A stretch of DNA of 64,000 bases from WJKR01 sp964556395 (GTDB taxonomy: Archaea > Nanobdellota > Nanobdellia > Woesearchaeales > WJKR01). The notes under the pieces were generated by a model, which ran no database searches, was not told where the DNA came from, and was given only the letters and a program-made list of their open reading frames with translations. Shown in pieces: positions 7,575-14,041 of the stretch. Numbering within the stretch: the first letter of the stretch is position 1; each line of letters opens with the position of its first letter. The stretch spans positions 7,460 through 71,459 of the forward strand of contig CAZKVR010000005.1 of NCBI GenBank assembly GCA_964556395.1, written 5' to 3'. The position numbers and the translations under genes were made by a program.

Positions 7575-9997
7575 CCTTTCTTCGGCGCTTCGCCGAGCGT
7601 GATGGTGACCTTGAGGCCTTCTCGGAGCTCTTCCTCCGCGTCGCCGTACGTCACCTGTTCGGCTTTCGTCGCGGCTTTCAGGTCGTCCTCGACGAGCTTG
7701 AGGAGTTTCGCGTCTTCTTCCGGGCACTCGACGGCGAGGCTGGTGACTGGTGTCCTGAGGGAGACTTGTTCTTCTGACTTGCGTTTGCGGACGGCGTTGA
7801 GCACTTCCACCAGTAGGTCTCCGGCCTTCTCGGCGTCCCGGTCGATGAGCGCGTCCTCGTAGGAGGGCCACGGGCTGGTGTGGATGCTGTCCTTCTCGTC
7901 CTCGGCGTAGGCGTAGCTGTATATCTCTTCGGTGATGTACGGCATGATGGGCGCGAAGAGTTTGAGGATGGCTTCGTGCGCTTTGCGCAGGGTCCATTGC
8001 GCGCTGGTCTTCGCGTCTTTGCCGTACGTGTCAGGGTTGTAGATGCGCTCCTTGATTATTTCCAGGTACTGGTCGCAGAACGTGTTCCAGAAGAAGTTGT
8101 CGACCAGCCCTTTGGACTTGGCGTATTCGAAGGCTTCGTAGGTGTCCGTGCTCTCCTTGATGATGCCTTGCAGCTTGGTGAGGATCCACTTGTCGGCGGC
8201 CTGAAGCTTCTCAGGTTTGGTGCCGTCGTGGTCCTGGAGCTGCATGAGGGCGAACCTGGAGGCGTTCCACAGCTTGGTGACGGTCTTCTTCCCGGTCTGG
8301 AGGTCTTTCTCCTGGTAGGGGAGGTCGTCTCCGAGCTTGGAGCCTGCGGCCCAGTACCTGAGGGCGTCGGCGCCGTACTTGTCCATGACGTCCTGGGGGG
8401 CGATGGCGTTTCCTTTGCTCTTGCTCATCTTGTTCCCTTTGGGGTCGAGGACGTGTCCTGAGATCATGATGTTCTTCCATGGTATCTGCTGGTGGTGGTA
8501 GAGTCCTTTGGCGATGGTGTAGAACGCCCACGTCCGTATGATGTCGTGGGCTTGCGGCCGTAGGTCCATGGGGTAGAGCTTCCTGAAGCCTTCCTCGTCG
8601 TCTGGCCAGCCGGCTGCTATCTGTGGCGTGAGGGCTGAGGTCGCCCAGGTGTCGAGGACGTCGGTGTCTGGTTGCAGCTCTCCTTCGTGGCTTTCGGGCC
8701 GGTCGCTGAGGGGGTCGACGGGGAGCTCCTCCTTCTTGGGCAGGATGACCTTGCCTTCCTCGTCGTACCAGACGGGGAATGGTATGCCGAAGTGTCGTTG
8801 CCGTGAGATGCACCAGTCCCAGTTGAGGTTCTCCACCCAGTGGATGTACCGGGTCTTCATGTGCTTGGGATACCAGCTTATCTCGTCGGCGGCGTCGAGC
8901 AGTTCTTGCTTGTGGTCGAGGACGTTGACGAACCATTGCGGCGTGTTGAGGTATTCCACTTCTGTTCCGCAGCGTTCGTGGACGTTGACGGGGTGCGTGA
9001 TGTCCTTGCTCGCGATGAGGAATCCTGCTTCTTCGAGGTCGTGCCTGATGGCTTTCCGGGCTTCCTTGACGGGCATGCCTTCGTACTTCTGGGCGCGCTC
9101 GTTCATCTTGCCGTCCCTGGTGAACGCGACGCGTAGGGGGAGGTCGTGCTTGTGCCATTTCTCGATGTCTTCCTTGTCGCCGAACGTGCAGCACATCATC
9201 AGGCCGGTACCCACGTCCTTGTCGACGGTCTCGTCCTCGAGTATGGGGACTTCGTGGTCGAACAACGGTACGGTCGCGAACTTGCCCTTGAGGCTCTGGT
9301 AGCGTTCGTCGTCGGGGTGGTAGAAGAGCGCGACGCAAGCTGGCAGTAGTTCGGGCCTGGTGGTGGCTATGGTGAGGTCCTTGCCGCCTGATTTGAAGGT
9401 GAGGTCGTTGAAGTGGCTGGTCATGTCGACGTTCTCGAACTCTGCCTGGGCGATGGCGGTCTGGCACGTCGGGCACCAGCTCACCGGCGTCTCCTTGCGG
9501 TAGACGAGCCCTTTCTCGTGGAGTTCTATGAATGAGTGCTGGCTGGCTTTCTGGACTTCCTTGGAGATGGTGCTGTACGGTTGTTTGAAGTCGCAGCTCA
9601 TGCCGAGGATTTTCCAGTCCTCTATGAATGCGGGTAGTAGTTCTTGGACGGTCTGGTGTGCGAGCTTGAGGTACTCGTCGCGTTCCATCCGCTTCGCCTT
9701 GACCTTCTTGGTCTTCTCGACGAGCTTGTCGGTGGGGAGCCCGTTGTCGTCAGTGCCGAAAGGATAGAGGACGTTCTTGCCCCGCATGCGGTGGTAGCGT
9801 ACTATGAAGTCTTGTTGTGCGAAGCTGAAGCTGTGGCCGAGGTGCATCCTGCCGGAGACGGTGGGGGGTGGGGTGTCGACGCTGAAGATCGGCTTGTCGC
9901 TGTCGGGGTCGTACGCGTAGGTGTCTCGTTCCTCCCACGATTGTTTCCATCGTTGTTCGGCTTCTTTGAAGTCGTATTTCTTCGGCAGTTCTCTCAT
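7571..9997 (-). CDS. valS: Valyl-tRNA synthetase
   Basis: 808 aa class I synthetase charging tRNA-Val. HIGH motif is HLGH within PPTVSGRMHLGHSF, KMSKS motif is KMSKSKGN. The CP1 editing domain lies between, with zinc-type Cys in SWCPTCQTAIA, followed by an anticodon-binding helical domain. An in-frame GTG at 10099 would add 34 residues that are Arg/Asp/His-rich and unlike the family; MRELPKKYDFKEAEQRW is the normal N-terminus. The promoter lies about 155 nt upstream of this ATG, leaving a 131-nt leader that encodes a Val-rich mini peptide (see 10096-10128). Most genes here are leaderless, so this leader suggests regulation by valine or tRNA-Val charging. Confidence 0.95.
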   Translation of the reverse strand: MRELPKKYDFKEAEQRWKQSWEERDTYAYDPDSDKPIFSVDTPPPTVSGRMHLGHSFSFAQQDFIVRYHRMRGKNVLYPFGTDDNGLPTDKLVEKTKKVKAKRMERDEYLKLAHQTVQELLPAFIEDWKILGMSCDFKQPYSTISKEVQKASQHSFIELHEKGLVYRKETPVSWCPTCQTAIAQAEFENVDMTSHFNDLTFKSGGKDLTIATTRPELLPACVALFYHPDDERYQSLKGKFATVPLFDHEVPILEDETVDKDVGTGLMMCCTFGDKEDIEKWHKHDLPLRVAFTRDGKMNERAQKYEGMPVKEARKAIRHDLEEAGFLIASKDITHPVNVHERCGTEVEYLNTPQWFVNVLDHKQELLDAADEISWYPKHMKTRYIHWVENLNWDWCISRQRHFGIPFPVWYDEEGKVILPKKEELPVDPLSDRPESHEGELQPDTDVLDTWATSALTPQIAAGWPDDEEGFRKLYPMDLRPQAHDIIRTWAFYTIAKGLYHHQQIPWKNIMISGHVLDPKGNKMSKSKGNAIAPQDVMDKYGADALRYWAAGSKLGDDLPYQEKDLQTGKKTVTKLWNASRFALMQLQDHDGTKPEKLQAADKWILTKLQGIIKESTDTYEAFEYAKSKGLVDNFFWNTFCDQYLEIIKERIYNPDTYGKDAKTSAQWTLRKAHEAILKLFAPIMPYITEEIYSYAYAEDEKDSIHTSPWPSYEDALIDRDAEKAGDLLVEVLNAVRKRKSEEQVSLRTPVTSLAVECPEEDAKLLKLVEDDLKAATKAEQVTYGDAEEELREGLKVTITLGEAPKKG

Positions 9998-10128
9998 GGT
10001 GGCTCCCCTGTGGCGCTCCTCTCCGCGGACAGTGTCTGGTCGTCGTTGCTCGTCGTCGCGCTGCCTGGAGAAGGAGTGGATGTGTGGGCGACGGTTCACG
10101 CCCGTACTACGACGACTACTGGTGCCAT
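9998..10128 (-). promoter_or_regulatory. valS mRNA leader with alternative pairings (attenuator-like)
   Basis: 131 nt between the predicted transcription start and the valS ATG. In RNA sense, the Val-codon run holds GUCGUCGU, perfectly complementary to ACGACGAC about 70 nt further on and also to an overlapping CGACGAC copy in GCGCGACGACGAGC. CGUCGC just after the leader stop can pair with GCGACG in the second copy. A pyrimidine tract CUCCUUCUCC can pair with the purine-rich GGAGAGGAG or GGGGAG before the valS ATG. These mutually exclusive pairings are what ribosome-stalling control needs. There is no U-run, so translational control is more likely than intrinsic termination. No folding program was run. 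Confidence 0.55.
10096..10128 (-). CDS. Val-rich leader peptide MAPVVVVVRA upstream of valS
   Basis: Ten codons, ATG GCA CCA GTA GTC GTC GTA GTA CGG GCG then TGA: five consecutive valine codons directly ahead of the valyl-tRNA synthetase gene. The ATG lies 27 nt from the centre of the TATA box CTTTAAATAA (10151-10160), the spacing used by leaderless genes throughout this window, so it should be the first codon of the transcript. Three of the five Val codons are GTA, which seems uncommon in neighbouring genes. The TGA overlaps a GTG (10099) that opens the long valS frame, so coupled reinitiation is also conceivable. The peptide itself probably has no function beyond being read. Confidence 0.7.
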   Translation of the reverse strand: MAPVVVVVRA

Positions 10129-10150
10129 GAATGGTGGAGAGCTAGAGATG

Positions 10151-10160
10151 TTATTTAAAG
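10151..10160 (-). promoter_or_regulatory. TATA box of the valS leader transcript
   Basis: CTTTAAATAA on the minus strand. Its centre is 27 nt from the ATG of the Val-rich leader peptide and about 158 nt from the valS ATG. Confidence 0.65.
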
Positions 10161-10210
10161 GTTGCGTTGGAGAAAGGGAGAAAAGAGAAAAATGAAAATG
10201 TGTGTTCTTT

Positions 10211-10474
10211 TCAGAACTTTTTGATCGCCGCGGCGGGGCTGAACTTGACCGTCTTGTAGCCCTTGATCTTGATCTTCTCGCCGGTGGACGGGTTGACGCC
10301 GGTTCGCGCCTTCCTCTTGACCGGTTTGAAGGTGCCGAGTCCGAGGAGCATGACTGGCTCTTTCTTCGCGGTCTTGGCGATAAGGTCTATCGTCGTGTTG
10401 AGCACTTCCGTGATCGCGGTCTTCGGGTAGTCTGTCTTGCTGGCGACTTTCTCGATTATTTCTCCTTTGTTCAT
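10211..10474 (-). CDS. HU-family DNA-binding protein
   Basis: 87 aa, the standard HU length. It has MNKGEIIEKVASKT, the GLGTF turn (LLGLGTFKPVKRKARTG), the beta-arm NPSTGEKIKIKG and the closing VKFSPAAAIKKF. HU dimers bend and compact DNA. HU occurs in bacteria and a minority of archaea; no histone gene is visible here, so it may be the main chromatin protein. Unlike most genes here it has a leader: TATA TTTTATATAC (10545-10554) lies about 75 nt upstream and an AGGTGAT Shine-Dalgarno precedes the ATG. A three-codon ATG-GGG-GAG-TGA mini frame in the leader is probably chance. Confidence 0.95.
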   Translation of the reverse strand: MNKGEIIEKVASKTDYPKTAITEVLNTTIDLIAKTAKKEPVMLLGLGTFKPVKRKARTGVNPSTGEKIKIKGYKTVKFSPAAAIKKF

Positions 10475-10621
10475 TCTTACATCACCTGTTTCGTCTCACT
10501 CCCCCATGAATGCTAGGGTGTTGGTAGAGTTGTTAGATGAGGTAGTATATAAAACCTGCTGTTTTACGGCTTCTTCAGGGGATAAAGGTTTAAATAGGCG
10601 GGCCGTCTCTGCCTCGTAGTT

Positions 10622-10722
10622 GGGCCTGTAGCTTAGCCTGGATGGAGCGGCGGCCTTCTATAGCCGGCTTGGTGCTGGTTGGAGCGAGCCGCAGGTCGGG
10701 GGTTCGAATCCCCTCAGGCCCG
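10622..10722 (+). tRNA. tRNA-Arg(UCU) with 26-nt intron
   Basis: Acceptor stem GGGCCTG/CAGGCCC, G73, no encoded CCA. The anticodon stem GCGGC (10650-10654) pairs with GCCGC (10688-10692); the loop gives C32 T33 TCT A37. The intron 10661-10686 lies at the canonical 37/38 site. The bulge-helix-bulge is readable: central helix CTTC/GGAG (one G-U), bulges TAT and CGA, cuts after the second base of each. TATA at about 10588-10597. Confidence 0.92.
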
Positions 10723-10724
10723 TA

Positions 10725-10730
10725 TTTTTT
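10725..10730 (+). terminator. T-run after tRNA-Arg
   Basis: Six T residues start 3 nt after the tRNA 3' end; archaeal termination uses T-runs. Confidence 0.4.
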
Positions 10731-10766
10731 GTCGTTCTCAAGAAGGAAGAAAGGAAAAATAGGTTT

Positions 10767-11015
10767 CTATGCGCCGCAGCCGCAGTTGGCGGCTCCGCAG
10801 CTTCCGCCGCACGCGCCGCCGCAGCTGCCGTCACAGTTCCCGCTCGCGCCGCACGTGCTGCCCGGTGCTGGCTGGCTTGGCTGCGCGGTCGGGGCTGTGG
10901 TGGTGTCCGCGTGGGCGCTGCCCGGGCTTCCGAGCATGGCGACGCCGACTACGGCGATGGCGATCACGCCGAGGGCGAGTCCGAACACTCCTAGCAGTTT
11001 TCCTTTGTTACCCAT
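10767..11015 (-). CDS. Small exported protein with a periodic Cys/Gly-rich tail
   Basis: 82 aa. One hydrophobic helix (about 7-29) ending in an Ala-x-Ala-like GSAHAD acts as signal peptide or N-terminal anchor; then a Thr/Ala/Pro/Gln linker; then a tail with seven Cys at 55, 61, 65, 69, 73, 78 and 80, mostly in CGG/CxxxC repeats with Gly, Ser and Ala. No known family recognised. The tail could bind metal or an Fe-S cluster, form disulfides, or be a modified peptide. TATA CCTATAAATATA (11037-11048) is about 28 nt before the ATG, so it has its own leaderless transcript although it follows a NifX-like gene and two permease genes on the same strand. Confidence 0.75.
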   Translation of the reverse strand: MGNKGKLLGVFGLALGVIAIAVVGVAMLGSPGSAHADTTTAPTAQPSQPAPGSTCGASGNCDGSCGGACGGSCGAANCGCGA

Positions 11016-11057
11016 AGAATTATATGAAAGAAAAAAAATATATTTATAGGTTCCCCT

Positions 11058-11351
11058 TCACAGCACGTCCTTGACCTGCTCGCCAGGGCGTTCCTCATAG
11101 TCAACGCTTTTCTCCTCCAAGGCCTTAGTGAAGTTGCCGCCGATCCGTCCGGCGACCACTTTTCGGACGCCTTTCTCGGCGAGCTTGTGCGCGACGGACC
11201 AGCCCGCGCCTCCGCCGCCGACGGCGAACGGGTTCTTCCACGCCTCGACGAGGTCGCCGTCCTCGTAGATGAGGTAGTAGGGTGCGCGTCCGGCGCGGTC
11301 GCTCACCATGGCTTCGGCATCCTTGCCGTCAGCCGCTATCGCTTGCTTCAT
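11058..11351 (-). CDS. NifX/NafY-like (dinitrogenase iron-molybdenum cofactor fold) protein
   Basis: 97 aa single domain of the NifX/NafY/MTH1175 type: an N-terminal AIAADGKDAEAMVSDRAGRAPYYLIY segment and GVRKVVAGRIGGNF. Members bind Fe-Mo or other Fe-S cofactor precursors, but stand-alone archaeal copies occur without nitrogenase and their ligand is unknown. It overlaps the end of the upstream permease gene by 23 nt, so the three genes form an operon. The Cys-rich secreted peptide lies just downstream, suggesting metal or sulfur handling. No nitrogenase genes are nearby. Confidence 0.85.
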   Translation of the reverse strand: MKQAIAADGKDAEAMVSDRAGRAPYYLIYEDGDLVEAWKNPFAVGGGGAGWSVAHKLAEKGVRKVVAGRIGGNFTKALEEKSVDYEERPGEQVKDVL

Positions 11352-11844
11352 GGTTCCACCTCCTGTTCATGATCGCCCCTTGCAGGAGCGATGCGAGTAT
11401 CATGGTCGCAGTGAGGACGAGCGTGTAGGTCCAGCCGAAGTAGACGACGATGAGCGGCAGCAAGGGTATCTTGACGGCGCGGTTGTAGAGGAAGCACGCG
11501 ACCATGCCGTCCGGCAGGCCTTTCTTCCGGAGGTCGGCCAACAAGGGATACCAGAGGTAGATGGGGCCGGTGCTGATGAGACCGCCGACGACGGCGAACG
11601 CCCACCCTTTCCACGACCGGCCTTCGAGGCGTTTCGCGAGGGCCTTGGCGGTGACGTACTTGTTCGTGAGCGCCATGAGGACGAGGACTATGGCGAAGAC
11701 CGGGAGGACACTGAGGAAGATGTCGCAGGCCTTCCTCAAGGAGGCGAGGGCTTCCGCACTATCGAAGAACGCTACGACGACGTAGCCCGCGAGGACTACG
11801 ATGAGGAAGAGCCATGGTCCTGAGAGGTTCCTGAGGGCCCTCAT
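11329..11844 (-). CDS. YraQ-type permease, C-terminal half
   Basis: 171 aa with about five membrane helices, including GWAFAVVGGLISTGPIYLWYP and GMVACFLYNRAVKIPLLPL, typical of the second half of YraQ/DUF318 permeases. In many species the two halves are one polypeptide of about 300-350 aa; here they are separate overlapping genes. The ATG at 11844 overlaps the TGA of the upstream half (ATGA). The substrate is unknown; relatives occur beside small redox proteins and in arsenic or metal gene sets. Confidence 0.75.
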   Translation of the reverse strand: MRALRNLSGPWLFLIVVLAGYVVVAFFDSAEALASLRKACDIFLSVLPVFAIVLVLMALTNKYVTAKALAKRLEGRSWKGWAFAVVGGLISTGPIYLWYPLLADLRKKGLPDGMVACFLYNRAVKIPLLPLIVVYFGWTYTLVLTATMILASLLQGAIMNRRWNHEASDSG

Positions 11845-12251
11845 AGCAACCCCACCACCGTGACGGTCGCGAGCGCGACTATGAACGAGAACAGGAATGA
11901 CAGGGCGTTGCGGGCGAGTGCGAAGCGCTTGCCGAGGATGGATGCTTCGGCCGGCAACTGGACGACGCCGACGGTCACCCATGCGGTGATGAAGGCTGTG
12001 ACTGCGAGGAGGCTGACGCCGCTCCCTTGGAGTTCGCCTCCAAGTATGAAGCTGGTGGTGGCGTTCCCGGCGGCGACGCTGCCGGACAGGCTGCCGACGA
12101 CGAGGTCGAGGAGTCCGCTGTGTCCGAAGAGTGCGGTGTAGGCTTCGTGCGGCACGAGGGTTGTGAGGAGTCCCACGAGGAGCATAGTGCCTATTATCAG
12201 GGGAAAGGCTTTCCACAGGCCCCTGGCGGCTTTGGCGAACGCTTCTCTCAT
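11841..12251 (-). CDS. YraQ-type permease, N-terminal half
   Basis: 136 aa, about four membrane helices: AFPLIIGTMLLVGLLTTLVP, VVGSLSGSVAAGNATTSFILGG, and TAFITAWVTVGVVQLPAEASILG. The small-residue-rich SGSVAAGNA segment is characteristic of the permease repeat. It starts at an ATG about 27 nt after a TATA (AATTATAAATAA, about 12272-12284). It heads an operon with the second permease half and the NifX-like protein and should form a heteromeric channel with the downstream half. Confidence 0.75.
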   Translation of the reverse strand: MREAFAKAARGLWKAFPLIIGTMLLVGLLTTLVPHEAYTALFGHSGLLDLVVGSLSGSVAAGNATTSFILGGELQGSGVSLLAVTAFITAWVTVGVVQLPAEASILGKRFALARNALSFLFSFIVALATVTVVGLL

Positions 12252-12274
12252 GAGAAGAAGTAATGAATTATTAT

Positions 12275-12718
12275 TTATAATTCTTTTCCTGCCTCACGGC
12301 CTGAGCGGAGGATGACGGTCTCGCCCGACTCCTTGATACGGCTCGCAGAGATGTCCTCTTCAACCTTCTTCAGACCTCTCTTCCGCGCCACCCGTATGGC
12401 ACTGAGCTTGTGCTCATCCACAACGACGTCCTCGACCGTGCCGTAATGGTTGCCATCGCTGTCGTACACCTCGAGCCCTTTCAGCAAATGATAAGGAGTA
12501 GTGGTAAGGAGGACTGCGTCGATGCCGAACCGTTTGACGTGCTCGACGCCCATGAACAGGTCCGGCTTGAAGAACCCCTGGTCGACCGTGATGCCCTGGA
12601 TGTCCTTGGAATCCTGATCTATGTGGAGCTTGACGATGACGCCGAGGATCTCGCCCTGCGGGCCCACGGCTTTCTTGCCGAGGATGTCGTCAGAGGTGAT
12701 GGAGACCATGAAAGTCAC
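12275..12718 (-). CDS. PRC-barrel domain protein
   Basis: 147 aa with two PRC-barrel-like repeats: ILGKKAVGPQGEILGVIVKL and GLEVYDSDGNHYGTVEDVVV. PRC-barrel proteins are cytoplasmic adaptors (RimM, archaeal CdpB division proteins). The start is a GTG at 12718 overlapping the TGA of the upstream PRC gene (GTGA); an ATG at 12709, preceded by GGGAAG, is a close alternative. It forms a two-gene operon with a paralogue, as expected for partner subunits; a division or membrane-scaffold role is only a guess. Confidence 0.8.
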   Translation of the reverse strand: MTFMVSITSDDILGKKAVGPQGEILGVIVKLHIDQDSKDIQGITVDQGFFKPDLFMGVEHVKRFGIDAVLLTTTPYHLLKGLEVYDSDGNHYGTVEDVVVDEHKLSAIRVARKRGLKKVEEDISASRIKESGETVILRSGREAGKEL

Positions 12719-13170
12719 TTCCCGTACGCCTTGGAGAGGATGATGTTCCGCTTGGAGACGGAGACGTCACCATAAGGTATCTTGCGCGGCTTTGCGAAGA
12801 GGTGTTTCTTGACGAGGAGGTTGTCGCAGTAGTTCGCGGTCGTGCTACGCTCGATATCCTTGACCTTACCGAGCTTGCGGCCATCGCTGTCGAACACGAT
12901 CTTGCCCTTGAGCATGTTGACCGGGTCGATGGCGAGGATTATGGCGTCGACGATTTCCGGCTGGACGTAGTCCTTGTGGATGAACAGCGTCCCCCTCCCC
13001 TTGATGATGAGGCCTGCGATGCGGTCCTGCGAGTAGACGATGTCCTTGACGCGCCCGACGCGGTCGCCAGAGGTGGAGTAGACCTTCTTGCCGAGGTAGT
13101 CCTTGGCGGTCTTCGCCTTGTCCACCTGTTTGAATCCCGGGGAGATGATGAAGGGTTCTTTCTGCTTCAT
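12715..13170 (-). CDS. PRC-barrel domain protein, paralogue
   Basis: 151 aa with two barrel repeats: YLGKKVYSTSGDRVGRVKDIVY and LKGKIVFDSDGRKLGKVKDIE. It shares the DSDGxxxGxVxDV pattern with the downstream gene, so the two arose by duplication. The ATG at 13170 is chosen because TATA TTATATATTC (13191-13200) is about 26 nt upstream; the longer reading from 13188 would start next to that box. The promoter overlaps the 3' end of the membrane protein gene upstream. Confidence 0.8.
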   Translation of the reverse strand: MKQKEPFIISPGFKQVDKAKTAKDYLGKKVYSTSGDRVGRVKDIVYSQDRIAGLIIKGRGTLFIHKDYVQPEIVDAIILAIDPVNMLKGKIVFDSDGRKLGKVKDIERSTTANYCDNLLVKKHLFAKPRKIPYGDVSVSKRNIILSKAYGK

Positions 13171-13184
13171 ATAAAACCACCACG

Positions 13185-13808
13185 TCACGCGAATATATAA
13201 AGGTATGCTATGGCCATGACAAGGTACTTGACGGCCTGGCCGCCGAGGGAGTACACGTAGAACTTGGCCTTGTTGTACCGGAACACGCCGAGGATGGCGC
13301 TGAGGGGCTGGGCTGGGAAGAAGGGTATGAGGTTGATGACGAGGACGGCGACCGCTCCGTGCCTGTTGAGGACTCCTTTGAGCTTGTAGAACTTCTGAGG
13401 GCCGACGAGCTTCTTGGAGAACGCGTTGAGCTTGAGGCCTATGATGTAGTTGAGGGTGAAGGCGACTCCGAAGCCGAAGATGTACGTGACGAGCAAGAGA
13501 GGAGTGCTGACGCCTTGGCTGAGGAACTTGATGTAGATGGCCTCCATAGGGAGGGTGACGAAGAACAGGCCTCCGAAGAGCGCGGTGTAGAGGACGCCGA
13601 TGGGCGTGGCGGCGCTGATCTCACCCTGGACGTGGCTGATGAGGCCTATGAGGAAGTCGACGATGAGCAATTCCTGGTCCTGGAGGAAGAGGAAGTAGGC
13701 GGCGACGAGGAGGAGAATGAACACTATCACGGCGAGCGAGATGATGGCGAACCGCAGCTTGGCGGCGCGGCGGTACTCGAACACCCCTGTTTTTGAGAAC
13801 TCCACCAT
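13185..13808 (-). CDS. VTT/DedA-like (SNARE-associated type) membrane protein
   Basis: 207 aa, about five membrane helices. The VTT pattern is visible in FFVTLPMEAIYIKFLSQG, YIFGFGVAFTLNYIIGL and the re-entrant VLVINLIPFFPAQPLSAILG. DedA/TVP38 proteins are membrane scramblases or transporters whose archaeal role is unsettled. Leaderless: TATA GGTTAAATA (about 13831-13840) is 27 nt from the ATG. Confidence 0.8.
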   Translation of the reverse strand: MVEFSKTGVFEYRRAAKLRFAIISLAVIVFILLLVAAYFLFLQDQELLIVDFLIGLISHVQGEISAATPIGVLYTALFGGLFFVTLPMEAIYIKFLSQGVSTPLLLVTYIFGFGVAFTLNYIIGLKLNAFSKKLVGPQKFYKLKGVLNRHGAVAVLVINLIPFFPAQPLSAILGVFRYNKAKFYVYSLGGQAVKYLVMAIAYLYIFA

Positions 13809-13889
13809 AGACGGGCTGACGAGGAGGAGGTATTTAACCTTTTCTCACAGAAACCTATTTAAATCTCGTGCGTGTCGCCCTTGATTGGC

Positions 13890-13992
13890 GCGCAGGTAGC
13901 CAAGCGGCTAAGATGCGGCGACGAGCCGTCGCGGCATAGCAAGCGACCGCCTGCAGAGCGGTTATTCGGGGGTTCGAATCCCTCCCTGCGCT
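13890..13992 (+). tRNA. tRNA-Cys(GCA) with a 30-nt D-arm intron
   Basis: Acceptor GCGCAGG/CCTGCGC with U73, the tRNA-Cys identity base. Anticodon stem ACCGC/GCGGT with loop CTGCAGA gives GCA (13953-13955). The D region is about 30 nt too long. Removing 13913-13942 gives TAGCCAAGCGGCTAAGGCG, a normal D arm. The junctions form a perfect bulge-helix-bulge: central helix GCTA (13907-13910) with TAGC (13937-13940), bulges AGA (13911-13913) and AAG (13941-13943), each cut after its second base. The intron core folds as GCGACG-AGC-CGTCGC. TATA CTATTTAAATC near 13854-13864. Confidence 0.93.
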
Positions 13993-14041
13993 CATCTTCT
14001 TCTCCGATAGAGTTAAAAAGGCCTTGGCCGGCGGCGCTGTC

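Noticed and set aside
9998..10099. 34-residue N-terminal extension of valyl-tRNA synthetase from GTG 10099
   Set aside because: Arg/His/Asp-rich and unlike the family; the ATG at 9997 gives the expected N-terminus. It remains possible only through coupling with the leader peptide.
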